Of a stretch of DNA of 64,000 bases, positions 36,455 to 45,212 are shown piece by piece. The first letter of the stretch is position 1, and the number at the start of each line of letters is the position of its first letter. The notes beneath the pieces were generated by a model. It worked only from the letters and a program-made list of their open reading frames with translations, did no database searches and was not told the origin of the DNA. The DNA is from Comamonas sp. KCTC 72670 (GTDB lineage Bacteria > Myxococcota > Myxococcia > Myxococcales > Myxococcaceae): the NCBI GenBank assembly GCA_014656495.1, contig BNCN01000010.1, forward strand, positions 1-64,000, given 5' to 3'. Position numbers and translations under genes: made by a program.

Positions 36455-37657
36455 TCAGAGGGCCTTGCCGTCCGCCATGAGCGCGGCGCCCACGTGGTGC
36501 CGGATCTCGTCGACGCGGGCATCCCAGCTCTCGCTGAAGATGCGCTCGGCGCGCTCGCGGTTGGGGCCGGGCTTGTTCGCCAGGCACTCGTCCACCTTGC
36601 GCACGAAGTCCTCGGTGTCCTTCGCGATCTTGCACAGCCCCACCTTGCGGACCTCGGGCAGGTCGGTGGACACCACCGGCAGGCCCGACGCGAGGTACTC
36701 GCGCACCTTGAGCGGGTTCGCGTTCAGCGTCAGCTCGCTGACCTTGAAGGGCATCAACGCCACGTCGAACGCCTTGCTGTAGCCCGGCAGGTCCGCGTAC
36801 GGCTTGCGGCCCAGCATGTGGATGTTCGGCTCGGCGCGCAGCGCGGAGTCATCACAGTCCGGCGTCGTCTTGCCGATGATGACCACCGAGCCCTCCGGGT
36901 GCGCGCGCGCCGCGGCGATGATGGCCTCCTGGTCCACCCAGTCCGCCACCAGGCCGAAGAAGCCGATGATGGGCTTGGGCAGCCGCGCGATGTCCTCCGG
37001 AATGGGCGTGGCCGGGTCACACGCCTTCACGAAGTGGGAGAAGTCGGTGCCATGGCGCACCAGCACCGTGCGCGGATTGACGCGGGCCTTGTTCTCACGA
37101 AGCCGCTCCGCCGAGGTGATGCAGAGGTCGGCGCGCTTGAGCAGCCGCTCCTCCAGCTCCGCGATGTGGCGGCCATTGGTGTCGCTGAAGGCGGAGAACT
37201 CGTCCACGCAGTGGTAGATGACGAACTCCTCCCCCAGCGTGCCGGACACCGGCGCGGAGGCGGGAAGGAAGCTCCAGGAGATGGGCTTCTGGAACCCCAG
37301 CTTCTTCATGGCCCGCAGGACCTGGAGGCGCAGCAGTTGCCGGTTGGCGCCGCGCACCAGCTCCGAGCCGTAGAAGGGAATGGCCAGCGGCGACAGCACG
37401 TGCAGGTTGGGCTCCACCTCGCGGAGTCCCTCGGTGAAGCGGCCCAGCTTGTTGAAGATGCGCTTCACGTCATGCGCGTTCGCCTTGGGCGCGCGGTTGC
37501 CGATGCTGTTCACCCAGAGGATGCGATTCTCCCGGGCGAGGATCCGCATGATGTGGACCTTGGACAGCGGGTCCCCATCCCAGTCGTTGGAGAACACCAC
37601 CAGGTCCCGTCCCCGCAGCGCCTTGCGCGCGAGGTCCATGTCATCACTGCGCCGCAT
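36455..37657 (-). CDS. exoP: Family-1-like glycosyltransferase, likely ExoP of the spore coat/MASC cluster
   Basis: A 400-residue GT-B-fold glycosyltransferase. The N-terminal half begins LVVFSNDWDGDPLSKVHIMR; the C-terminal half has FGLVADWVDQEAI (nucleotide-sugar), HMLGRKPYADLPGYSKAFDVALMPF, and NPLKVREYLASGLPVVSTDLPEV, the typical donor-binding end. It overlaps exoO by 14 bases, so they are translated together. Order and content match exoL-exoP of M. xanthus (my recollection), where this cluster is needed for spore-coat (MASC) polysaccharide. Sugar substrate unknown. It begins with ATG 37657 and GGGGGAGACGAG upstream. Confidence 0.82.
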   Translation of the reverse strand: MRRSDDMDLARKALRGRDLVVFSNDWDGDPLSKVHIMRILARENRILWVNSIGNRAPKANAHDVKRIFNKLGRFTEGLREVEPNLHVLSPLAIPFYGSELVRGANRQLLRLQVLRAMKKLGFQKPISWSFLPASAPVSGTLGEEFVIYHCVDEFSAFSDTNGRHIAELEERLLKRADLCITSAERLRENKARVNPRTVLVRHGTDFSHFVKACDPATPIPEDIARLPKPIIGFFGLVADWVDQEAIIAAARAHPEGSVVIIGKTTPDCDDSALRAEPNIHMLGRKPYADLPGYSKAFDVALMPFKVSELTLNANPLKVREYLASGLPVVSTDLPEVRKVGLCKIAKDTEDFVRKVDECLANKPGPNRERAERIFSESWDARVDEIRHHVGAALMADGKAL

Positions 37658-38735
37658 GTCTCGTCTCCCCCAGGTCTAAACCTTGTTCGTGTGACGTCTT
37701 GATTCCGTGGTGCGCGCCCAGCTCCGCGTACAGCGAGAGCAGCTCCGGTCCCGCGTCCACCGGAGGCGCATGCACGGGCCCTGCCGCGATGGCCTCGCGG
37801 ACCCCCCGCGCCAAGTCACTGGCATCGCCCGCCGCGAACACCCGGGTCCCCTCCGGCCGGACGCAGACGTCACTGGCCACGCAGGGCACGCCCAGCGTCA
37901 GGGCCTCGCGCACCGAGATGGCGTCCCCGTCATGCGTCGTGGGCCGCACGAAGGCGTCGCTGCGCGCGATGAGCCCCAGCGCCGCGGAATGCTCCAGCTC
38001 CCCCAACACTTCCAGCTGACCCGCGACCCGCGCCTCGCGGACGTCGCGGATGAAGTCGTCCGAAGCCAGCCCCGGCCCGAAGAGCGCCAGCCCCACGTCC
38101 GGCCACGTCTGCGCCAGCTCGCGCAGGGCCCGGAACATGAGCGTGCGCCCGTAAACAGGCGAAGGATGGTGCGCCATGGTCAGCAGCGTGCGCCTGCGGG
38201 TCCGCGCCGTCTCGACCGCGGCGGGCACCGGCCCGGGCCGGACCTGCGAGGCGCAGAAGGCCGGCAGGACCCGCACCTTCTCCGCGGGCACGCCGCAGCC
38301 CACCAGCGCGTCCCGCACCGCCGCGGACACCGCCACCACGAGCGAGTAGCCGGACAGCGCCAGCCGCGCGAGGTTCCGCCGCGCCGCCGACGCGGCGAGG
38401 TAGTCCGGCAGCAGCCCGGAGTGGAGGGTGATGACCCGGGGAGACCTCGGACCCGGCACACCGCCCACCATGCCCGCGAGCACCCAGGACTTGGGGTTGT
38501 TGCCGCTGGTGTGGACATGCACCGTCCACCCGGTGGCGACGTACCGCGCGAGCCGCAGGCCGAACTGAGCGGCGCCTCGAGCCGGGATGACGTCCGGAGC
38601 CAGCCGGCCGCCCTTTCCGATATCGAGCACCTTCACTTCGACCCCGCGGCCGCGCAGGAATCCATGAAGCTGTTGAACGTGAACCGCGACGCCACCATGC
38701 GGCGGCGGGTAGTCCCCAACGAGGAGCACGCGCAT
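37644..38735 (-). CDS. exoO: Family-4 glycosyltransferase, likely ExoO
   Basis: A 363-residue GT4 glycosyltransferase. It starts with the acceptor-side MRVLLVGDYPPPHGGVAVHV and has the donor-domain sequences LALFGPGLASDDF, VLGELEHSAALGLIARSDAFVRPTTHDG and SVREALTLGVPCVASDV, with the conserved ExxxxxxE motif in E-A-L-T-L-G-V. The ATG has AGGAGACACATCG upstream. It overlaps exoP at its 3' end. The neighbouring flippase and deacetylase suggest it builds a repeat unit of a secreted polysaccharide. Confidence 0.85.
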   Translation of the reverse strand: MRVLLVGDYPPPHGGVAVHVQQLHGFLRGRGVEVKVLDIGKGGRLAPDVIPARGAAQFGLRLARYVATGWTVHVHTSGNNPKSWVLAGMVGGVPGPRSPRVITLHSGLLPDYLAASAARRNLARLALSGYSLVVAVSAAVRDALVGCGVPAEKVRVLPAFCASQVRPGPVPAAVETARTRRRTLLTMAHHPSPVYGRTLMFRALRELAQTWPDVGLALFGPGLASDDFIRDVREARVAGQLEVLGELEHSAALGLIARSDAFVRPTTHDGDAISVREALTLGVPCVASDVCVRPEGTRVFAAGDASDLARGVREAIAAGPVHAPPVDAGPELLSLYAELGAHHGIKTSHEQGLDLGETRHAAQ

Positions 38736-38752
38736 CGATGTGTCTCCTGGGA

Positions 38753-39268
38753 CTATTGCCGCAGCGTCGAGGGAGGCACGGACACCAGCGACACGCGGGG
38801 CGGCAGCTGCCCCATCTCACGCTGGTACGTGCCGAGCGGATCCGGGTCCTGGCGAATCACCCGCGCGGGGACGCCGGCCACCACCGTGCCCGGCGCCACG
38901 TCCTTCACCACCACCGCGTTGGCGCCGATGACGGCGAAGTCGCCAATGTGGATGTTGCCCAGGATCTTCGCGCCCGCGCCCATGCGCACGTAGTCACCGA
39001 TGACCGGCGCGCCCTCGATGCCCGAGCGCCCGCCAATCGTCACCTGCTGGGAGATGAGGCAGTGACGCCCCACCTTCGCGGCCTTGTGGATGACCACGCC
39101 GATGCCGCCGTAGCCCAGCTGGGTGCCCTCGCCAATCTCCGCGTCCTCCGGGATGTACGAGCTGTGCAAGTAGTAGATGGCCTTTCGCAGCACGGCTGGC
39201 AGCAGGGGAACGCCCCGCTTCTTCAGCTTGTGCGCGAGCCGGTAGAACGTCATCGCGTCGACACCCAT
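38753..39268 (-). CDS. exoN: Serine O-acetyltransferase-like hexapeptide protein, likely ExoN
   Basis: A 171-residue left-handed beta-helix (LbH) acyltransferase resembling the C-terminal half of serine O-acetyltransferase. Hexapeptide repeats run through residues about 45-145 (for example GEGTQLGYGGIGVVIHKAA, GPVIGDYVRMGAGAKILG, then IGANAVVVKDV). In polysaccharide gene clusters such proteins acetylate sugars or lipid-linked intermediates. The start is the ATG at 39268 with GGGAGG directly upstream; a much longer open frame upstream overlaps exoM and is shadow sequence. It lies in the exo gene cluster between the flippase and a glycosyltransferase. Confidence 0.82.
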   Translation of the reverse strand: MGVDAMTFYRLAHKLKKRGVPLLPAVLRKAIYYLHSSYIPEDAEIGEGTQLGYGGIGVVIHKAAKVGRHCLISQQVTIGGRSGIEGAPVIGDYVRMGAGAKILGNIHIGDFAVIGANAVVVKDVAPGTVVAGVPARVIRQDPDPLGTYQREMGQLPPRVSLVSVPPSTLRQ

Positions 39269-39336
39269 CACGCCTCCCAAACCCCGATTTCCGACCCGCA
39301 CCAAACTAGGTACCGCCCCGCAGGGAGGGAAGTGGT

Positions 39337-40857
39337 CTACCCCGCCCTTCTCGCGCGCAGGCCCGCGATCAGGCTGAGCGGCCGGACGCCCGTGAAGTGC
39401 AGCACCACCAAGTAGCCGGTGAAGAACAGCGCCCCGGCCACCGCCAGCGGCAGCGCGCGCCACAAAAAGCCCGTGGGCAGGTGCGCCCAGGCCCCATGGG
39501 CCCCGGCCCGCAGGAGGAACACCGCCGCGGACGCCGCGCACGCCGCCAGCGTGGCCTTGCCCAGCGACTGCCAGGGAATCACGTCCGCCACGCCCAGCTT
39601 CCGCGCGGGCGTGGACAGCGCCGCGGGCACGCGGGCCAGCAGCATGGCCTTGCCCACCACCTCCGCCACCGCCCACGAGCCGATGCCGCCCATCAGCCCG
39701 AAGTGCTTCACGCCCAGCCAGACGAGCGGCACCGTCACCGCGGCCTTCACCGCATAGGACGCGAAGATGGCGCGCGTCTGCCCCCGGGCGCGCAGCGTCC
39801 CGTCCATGGGGAGGATGGAGAGCACCACCCCCAGCACGCTGATGCGGAACACGGGCACGGCGGGCAGGAACTTCTCGCCGAACATCGCCCCGATGAACTC
39901 CGGCGCCGCCGAGAAGAGGAACGCGGCGAACGGCAGGAAGAAGTAGGCCAGCTTGCCGGCCGCTTCCCGGAAGGCCTCCACGCCCTCCTCCAGACGGCCC
40001 TCGCGCTCCAGCTCCCCCAGGCGCACCATCAGCACCTCGCTGGTGGGCGTGTAGAGCAGGTCCACCACCGGGAGCTGGAAGCAGCCGACGCGGTACAGCG
40101 CGTACAGCGCTGGCGCGACCGCGCCCGCCACCGCGTACAGGTGCGCGTTCTGTTGAGGAATGGCCAGCAGCATGGCCGCGCCGAAGGGCGCCGCGTACGT
40201 GAGCTGCTCGCGGAAGCGCTGGGCATCCACCAAGGGCCCCGTGGCGCCGCGCAGCGACACCAGCCACGTCGCCAGGTAACGCAGGCCCGCGAAGGCCGCC
40301 ACCGCCATCATCATCCCGTAGAGCGAGGCGCCCAGCAGCGGCGGCACCACCATCACCAGGGCGCGCACCGCGTCCGACACCAGATAGACGAGCGCGGACG
40401 CCTTCGTGCGCCCCTGCGACGTGAGGGACACCTCCAGCGGGAAGCTGCCCAGCAGGAAGGCGGTGTAGGCGGCCAGCGGGAGGCGGTACTCGGCCAGCGC
40501 GGGGTTGGAGAACCAGCCCGCGACGAGCCCGAGCAGCGCGTACACGGCCACCGCGCCCACCAGGCCCGCGGCGGACATGAACAGCAACGTCTGCCCCAGA
40601 TACGGCCGCTTCGCCTCCGCGCGGGGCAGGAAGTAATAGAGGCTCTGCACCACGCCGAACGGCAGGACGTAGTAGAGCGTCGTGGCGATGAGGAACAGCT
40701 GGTAGTACGTGCCGTACTCGTCCAGGTGCAGCACCCGGGCGAGCACGAGCGGAATGGACAGCGTCAGCCCGGCGGTGAACAGCCGGGCCAACACCAGGGG
40801 GCCGGCGCGCCCGAGGAACGAGCCCCCGGACGCGGCCGACGGGGTGCTTCCGCTCAC
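39337..40857 (-). CDS. exoM: Wzx-type polysaccharide flippase, likely ExoM
   Basis: A 506-residue MATE-like membrane transporter with about 12-14 hydrophobic helices, as in Wzx flippases that move undecaprenyl-linked repeat units across the inner membrane. It begins, after a short cytoplasmic stretch, with ARLFTAGLTLSIPLVLAR, followed by the family-typical YYQLFLIATTLYYVLPFG segment. It starts at GTG 40857, overlapping the exoL stop (GTGA). The matching polymerase (Wzy) and export genes are not in the window. Confidence 0.86.
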   Translation of the reverse strand: MSGSTPSAASGGSFLGRAGPLVLARLFTAGLTLSIPLVLARVLHLDEYGTYYQLFLIATTLYYVLPFGVVQSLYYFLPRAEAKRPYLGQTLLFMSAAGLVGAVAVYALLGLVAGWFSNPALAEYRLPLAAYTAFLLGSFPLEVSLTSQGRTKASALVYLVSDAVRALVMVVPPLLGASLYGMMMAVAAFAGLRYLATWLVSLRGATGPLVDAQRFREQLTYAAPFGAAMLLAIPQQNAHLYAVAGAVAPALYALYRVGCFQLPVVDLLYTPTSEVLMVRLGELEREGRLEEGVEAFREAAGKLAYFFLPFAAFLFSAAPEFIGAMFGEKFLPAVPVFRISVLGVVLSILPMDGTLRARGQTRAIFASYAVKAAVTVPLVWLGVKHFGLMGGIGSWAVAEVVGKAMLLARVPAALSTPARKLGVADVIPWQSLGKATLAACAASAAVFLLRAGAHGAWAHLPTGFLWRALPLAVAGALFFTGYLVVLHFTGVRPLSLIAGLRARRAG

Positions 40858-42158
40858 GGAACCTCCTGGACTGTCGTGGCGGCTCCGGGCGCCATCACGA
40901 TTTTGTTGGAGCTCGGGGCCGGGGAGCTCAGCACCACCGGCCCGCCGCTCACCTGGTTCCCTCCTCCAGAAGACGTGCCACTCACCTGGTTCCCTCCTCC
41001 AGTCGCGCCACCGCTCACCTGGTTCCCTCCTCCGGGAGCACTGATGAAATGGGGCCGCTTGCCCGGCACCGGGCTGCTCATGCCCAGCACACCGAAGCAG
41101 TCATCCAACTGGCAGCCCGTGAGCGACGATGAGTAATCACCCAACATGCCCAGGCTGAAGTTCTCCCACAGCACCTTCCGCTTCAAAGTGAACGGATCCC
41201 CGCCAATGCGGTTGGGCATGTCCTCGGTGGTGACACCGGAGCGGAAGCCGTTGGCGGACAGCACGCGGATGACCTCGTCGGAGTACCAGCCGTTGCAGTA
41301 GGCGAAGTCGCGCACGGTGATGCCCACCTCGCGCTCGATGGCGCGCTTGGACTCGAGAATCTCGCGCTCCACCACCTCCTGCGGCTCCAGCGTCAGCACG
41401 GTGTGCCCCAGCGTGTGCGCGCCGAACTCGAAGCCGTCGCGCGCCATGCGGCGCACCTCGTCCCAGTTCATGATGTCGCCCTGCTCCGGCACCAGGTCCG
41501 CGCCGCCGCCGAGCTGCTGCTCCAGCGCGTCGATGATGTCCGTGAGCACGCGCGAGGGGTGCTCGCCGATGAAGTCGTCCAGCGACGCCGACACCGTCTT
41601 CTGCCCGGAGAGGATGGGCCCCAGCAGTTGCAGCGCGGGTGAGGGCAGCGTGTCGTAGACCGGCCGGAAGCGGCGCTCCTGGACGCGGCGCAGCAGGTGG
41701 AAGAGCCGGTCGTGGTTGAAGCGCTTCTCGGTGTTGATGAACGCCGTGGGCAGGTAGGTGATGGCCGGAACCCCCATCTCCTTCAGGACGGGATAGGCGT
41801 AGCGGTACACGTCCCGGTAGCCGTCATCGAAGGTGACGACGCACAGGTCCTTCTTCGCCACCCGGCGGCCGTTCATGACGTCCACCGCGTCACCGATGGA
41901 GGCCAGCTCGAAGCCCGCCGCGTGGGCCTCCTCCAGGTGCCGCCGGAACGTCTCCTGGGAGATGAGCAGCCCCGGAATCGACCGCTGCAGCTCCCCCGTG
42001 AAGTCGCTCACCACACGGTGGTAGCTGACGATGAGGATGCGCCTTCCCCCCGACTGCGAACGGCGGTAGGCCGCCATCGCCCGCCGCATGCCGCTGTAGT
42101 GAAGCATTCCCGCCGCCGCCGCCTTGACCGCCCGCCGAATCACCTTGCCCGTCGCCAT
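40854..42158 (-). CDS. exoL: Polysaccharide deacetylase (NodB domain) with C-terminal tandem repeats, likely ExoL
   Basis: A 434-residue carbohydrate esterase family 4-type deacetylase. NodB motif 1 is TFDDGY, motif 2 the HxxxH of FGAHTLGHTVL, and motif 3 FAYCNGWYSDEV (cysteine where proline is common). It would remove acetyl groups from N-acetylated sugars of the exopolysaccharide. The last 60 residues are low-complexity with three 11-residue repeats GGGNQVSGxxx. Such tails are not part of known deacetylase function. It begins at ATG 42158; it is the first gene of the minus-strand exo cluster and is coupled to exoM. Confidence 0.85.
   Translation of the reverse strand: MATGKVIRRAVKAAAAGMLHYSGMRRAMAAYRRSQSGGRRILIVSYHRVVSDFTGELQRSIPGLLISQETFRRHLEEAHAAGFELASIGDAVDVMNGRRVAKKDLCVVTFDDGYRDVYRYAYPVLKEMGVPAITYLPTAFINTEKRFNHDRLFHLLRRVQERRFRPVYDTLPSPALQLLGPILSGQKTVSASLDDFIGEHPSRVLTDIIDALEQQLGGGADLVPEQGDIMNWDEVRRMARDGFEFGAHTLGHTVLTLEPQEVVEREILESKRAIEREVGITVRDFAYCNGWYSDEVIRVLSANGFRSGVTTEDMPNRIGGDPFTLKRKVLWENFSLGMLGDYSSSLTGCQLDDCFGVLGMSSPVPGKRPHFISAPGGGNQVSGGATGGGNQVSGTSSGGGNQVSGGPVVLSSPAPSSNKIVMAPGAATTVQEVP
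40945..41034. repeat. Three 33-bp tandem repeats in the exoL 3' end
   Basis: CTCACCTGGTTCCCTCCTCC recurs at 40948, 40981 and 41014, exactly 33 bases apart, encoding GGGNQVSG plus three varying residues. Copies differ in the variable three codons. The repeat number may vary between strains. Confidence 0.8.
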
Positions 42159-42457
42159 TCACGCCCTCCGCGCGGATCACCCGCTCCTGCTTCTCGTGCC
42201 CGCGCACAATGCAGGGGAGGTGCCAGCAGGTTGGGCACCCCGAACCGGGCAGTCGAGAGGGCCGTCCGTCGGCACGGGTCGCTTGGCGAGCAGTGGACGT
42301 TCCACTTCATGGAACCCGGAGCGCCCCCCACGGGCACCTGCGACCACATGGGGTGAAAAACCTTTCCCGCTGACGGGCCCGCTCCTTCCCCGTCCGGGCC
42401 ACCTCCCCGGGTTTCACTGGTGGACACCCGGGTTTCCAGATACGAACGGCACCGCCG

Positions 42458-43117
42458 ATGCCTCCCCTCTCCGCCGCCCCTGCCCTCGCCCTGCATGACG
42501 TCAGCAAGCGTTATGGCCGCCGGTGGGCGCTGGCGCGCCTGACGTACGCGCTCCCGGCGGGGCGCTCGCTCCTGCTCACGGGCCACAACGGATCAGGAAA
42601 GACGACGCTGCTGCGCCTGCTCGCCACCGCGCTCAGCCCCACGGCCGGCCGCGTGGAGGTGCTGGGCCGGGACGCGGTGGTGGACCGCGACGCGGTGCGC
42701 CGCGACGTGGCCCTGCTCTCCCACGCCAGCTTCCTCTATGAGGACCTCACCGCGCACCAGAACCTCACGGTGCTCGCCCGGCTGCTGGGGCTGCCCTCGC
42801 CCGCGGACGCGGCCAACGAGAAGCTCGCCCGGGTGGGGCTGAACCGCCGCTCGGACAGCCCGGTCCGCAGCTTCAGCGCCGGCATGCGCAAGCGCCTGGC
42901 CATCGCCCGCCTGCTGCTCAAGGCGCCCTCCATCGCCCTGCTCGATGAGCCCTTCGGGGAGCTGGACCCCGCGGGAATCCACGACATGGAGGCCATCATC
43001 GCGGAGCTCAAGGCCAGCGGCGTCACCGTCATCCTGGCCACCCACCTCATCGAGCAGGGGCTGACGCTGTGTGAAGAGCGGCTCCACCTGCAGGACGGCC
43101 GGGCGGTGGCGGCATGA
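42458..43117 (+). CDS. ccmA: Heme exporter ATP-binding protein CcmA
   Basis: ABC ATPase (219 residues) that with CcmB releases heme-loaded CcmE in System I cytochrome c maturation. Walker A is GHNGSGKTTLLRLL, the signature loop FSAGMRKRLAIAR, and Walker B IALLDEPFGELDPAG. It starts at ATG 42458 and is the first of a tight ccmABCDEFG run, overlapping ccmB (ATGA). The long divergent interval to exoL (about 300 bases) probably holds the promoters, though no clear boxes are seen. Confidence 0.93.
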   Translation: MPPLSAAPALALHDVSKRYGRRWALARLTYALPAGRSLLLTGHNGSGKTTLLRLLATALSPTAGRVEVLGRDAVVDRDAVRRDVALLSHASFLYEDLTAHQNLTVLARLLGLPSPADAANEKLARVGLNRRSDSPVRSFSAGMRKRLAIARLLLKAPSIALLDEPFGELDPAGIHDMEAIIAELKASGVTVILATHLIEQGLTLCEERLHLQDGRAVAA

Positions 43118-43815
43118 GCGCCTCCCGTCCCCGCCCCATTGGCCTGCTGACGGCCACGGTGGCCCTGCTGCGCAAGGACCTGCTCATCGAGTGGCGCACC
43201 CGCGCGCGGCTCAACGCCATCATCTTCTTCGCGCTGGCCACGCTGCTGATGTTCTCCTTCGCGCTGGGGCCGGACACCAAGCTGCTGGAGAAGAACGCGG
43301 GCGGCTACTTCTGGCTGGCCATCCTCTTCGCCAGCGTGCTGGCCCTGGGGGAGTCCTTCCGCGTCGAGTCGGAGAACGCGTGCATGGACGGCCTCCGGCT
43401 GGCCCCCGCGGACGCCCGGGCCATCTTCCTGTCCAAGGCGTTGGGGAACACCCTGCTCTTGACGGCCCTGGGCACCCTGCTGGTGCCCGTGATGGTCGCC
43501 CTCTATGGGGTGAGCATCGTCACCAGCGGGGTGGACCTGGGGCTCATCCTCCTGCTCGGCTGTCTGGCCCTGAGCGCCCCTGGGACCGTCTACGCTGCGA
43601 TTTCGAGCAATGCCCGGGCACGGGACGTGCTCCTGCCTTTGCTATTGTTCCCGCTCGTCATCCCGGCCCTGCTCTCCGCCGCCAAGGCGACCACGCTCGT
43701 ACTTCAGGGAGACCCCATGAATCAGTTTGGCTCATGGGCGGGGCTTTTGGGCGGCTTCAATCTGATTTATTGGAGCGTAGGCTTCTTGCTGTTCCCGCGG
43801 ATCATCGAGGACTGA
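43114..43815 (+). CDS. ccmB: Heme exporter permease CcmB
   Basis: Six-helix membrane subunit (233 residues) of the CcmAB complex. It begins TVALLRKDLLIEWRTRARL, the conserved cytoplasmic amphipathic start, then helices such as IFFALATLLMFSFALGP and LLLPLLLFPLVIPALL; LxxPLLLFPLVIP is the family-typical segment. It overlaps ccmA by 4 bases and is 4 bases before ccmC. Confidence 0.92.
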   Translation: MSASRPRPIGLLTATVALLRKDLLIEWRTRARLNAIIFFALATLLMFSFALGPDTKLLEKNAGGYFWLAILFASVLALGESFRVESENACMDGLRLAPADARAIFLSKALGNTLLLTALGTLLVPVMVALYGVSIVTSGVDLGLILLLGCLALSAPGTVYAAISSNARARDVLLPLLLFPLVIPALLSAAKATTLVLQGDPMNQFGSWAGLLGGFNLIYWSVGFLLFPRIIED

Positions 43816-43818
43816 CGG

Positions 43819-44532
43819 ATGGGAAAGTTCATCAAGTGGGGCCTGCTGGCGCTGTCGCTGGCCGTGCTCGCCACGGGGTGGTGGCTGGGGCTCGCGTGGG
43901 CGCCGCCGGACCGTGAGATGGGCGACGTGCAGCGCATCATGTACGTCCACGTCCCCCTTCAGTGGGCGGCCCTGGTCGCCATGTTCATCAACTTCGTGGC
44001 GGCCGTCAGCTACATGTTCAAGGCGAGCTGGAAGCTGGACGCCACGGCGGAGTCCTCCGCGGAGGTCGGCCTGGTGCTCGGCACCGCGGGGATGATCACC
44101 GGCGCCATCTGGGGCCGGCCCACCTGGGGCGTCTACTGGTCCTGGGACCCGCGGCTGACGTCCCAGGCCATCATGCTGGTGGCCTACACCGGCTACCTGG
44201 TGCTGCGGCGCTTCGTGGAGGACCCGGAGAAGCGCGCGACGTGGAGCTCGGTGGTGGCCATCATCGGCGCCATCAACCTGCCCATCGTGTGGTTCTCCGT
44301 GCGCTGGTGGCGCAGCCTGCACCAGGTGCAGTCCACGCCGAAGACGGTGGACCCGGAGATGACGCTGGCGCTGCGCGTGTCGGCCTTCGGCATGCTCTTC
44401 ATCACCCTCTGGTTCCTGGTGGCGCGCTACCGCCAGGCCCTGGCCGAGCGCCAGGCGGAGGTGGCCCTCCCGGACGCGCTGCCCTCCGACCTCGCCGCCG
44501 CCGGCGGCGCCAACTCCTCGCGGGTGGCCTGA
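43819..44532 (+). CDS. ccmC: Heme handling protein CcmC
   Basis: Six-helix membrane protein (237 residues) that loads heme onto CcmE. The tryptophan-rich WWD domain is present as GVYWSWDPRLTSQAIM, flanked by histidine regions (MYVHVPLQWAA, and HQVQST). These give the axial ligands to heme. The start is ATG 43819. It lies 4 bases after ccmB and just before ccmD. Confidence 0.93.
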   Translation: MGKFIKWGLLALSLAVLATGWWLGLAWAPPDREMGDVQRIMYVHVPLQWAALVAMFINFVAAVSYMFKASWKLDATAESSAEVGLVLGTAGMITGAIWGRPTWGVYWSWDPRLTSQAIMLVAYTGYLVLRRFVEDPEKRATWSSVVAIIGAINLPIVWFSVRWWRSLHQVQSTPKTVDPEMTLALRVSAFGMLFITLWFLVARYRQALAERQAEVALPDALPSDLAAAGGANSSRVA

Positions 44533-44534
44533 CC

Positions 44535-44726
44535 ATGATGACGCTTTCCACGCAGTTGCTGGGGCTCCTCGCGGCCGCGGCGCCGGGCCAGGTCGGCAGC
44601 GGCCGCATCGTCGGCGGCTGGGGCTATGTCTGGGCCTGCTACGCCATTACAGTCGCCATGCTGGTTCTCTACGCCGTGTCTCTCTGGGTTCGTCGGCCCA
44701 AGGCCCCCACCGACGCCAAGGAGTGA
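44535..44726 (+). CDS. ccmD: CcmD, small accessory membrane protein of heme maturation
   Basis: A 63-residue one-helix membrane protein. The N-terminus has a hydrophobic segment (LLGLLAAAAP), followed by a single transmembrane helix (VWACYAITVAMLVLYAVSLW) and a positively charged tail (RRPKAPT). Size and place between ccmC and ccmE identify it as CcmD, which stabilises the CcmAB-CcmC-CcmE complex. It starts at ATG 44535, two bases after the ccmC stop. Confidence 0.85.
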   Translation: MMTLSTQLLGLLAAAAPGQVGSGRIVGGWGYVWACYAITVAMLVLYAVSLWVRRPKAPTDAKE

Positions 44727-44732
44727 TTCGCC

Positions 44733-45212
44733 ATGTCTCCTGTCGCGCGCAACCGTCTGATTGCCCTGGGGGCCCTGCTCGTCGCGGGCGCCGGCCTGGG
44801 GTTCGTGGCCTTCGGCAACATCGGCGAGAACCTCGTCTACTACTGGAGCCCGTCGGAGATGCTGGGCCAGGGCGCCAAGGCGTACTCGGCCACCATCCGC
44901 CTGGGCGGCGTGGTGGAGCCCGGCAGCATCCAGTGGAACGCCGAGCACACCACCCTGCAGTTCCGGGTGGCGGATGACGTCAAGGAGGGCTCGCCCAGCG
45001 TGCTGGTGCGCTCCACGGAGACGCCGCCGCAGATGTTCCGCGACAAGATTGGCGTCGTCGTGGAGGGCACCTACGACAAGTCCGGCGTCTTCAGCTCCAA
45101 CCGGCTGATGGTGAACCACTCCAACGAGTACCGCGCCCCCAAAGAGGGCGAGGATCCGCGCCAGTGGCAGGAGACGCTCTCCGACGCCACGACGGCCATG
45201 GGTGCGAAGTGA
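44733..45212 (+). CDS. ccmE: Periplasmic heme chaperone CcmE
   Basis: A 159-residue membrane-anchored beta-barrel that carries heme covalently. After an N-terminal anchor helix (IALGALLVAGAGLGFVAF) it has the OB-fold body and the heme-binding histidine H129 within VNHSNEYRAP, close to the classical LAKHDExYxPxE motif. The start is ATG 44733 with AAGGAG upstream. The stop overlaps the GTG of ccmF. Confidence 0.93.
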   Translation: MSPVARNRLIALGALLVAGAGLGFVAFGNIGENLVYYWSPSEMLGQGAKAYSATIRLGGVVEPGSIQWNAEHTTLQFRVADDVKEGSPSVLVRSTETPPQMFRDKIGVVVEGTYDKSGVFSSNRLMVNHSNEYRAPKEGEDPRQWQETLSDATTAMGAK

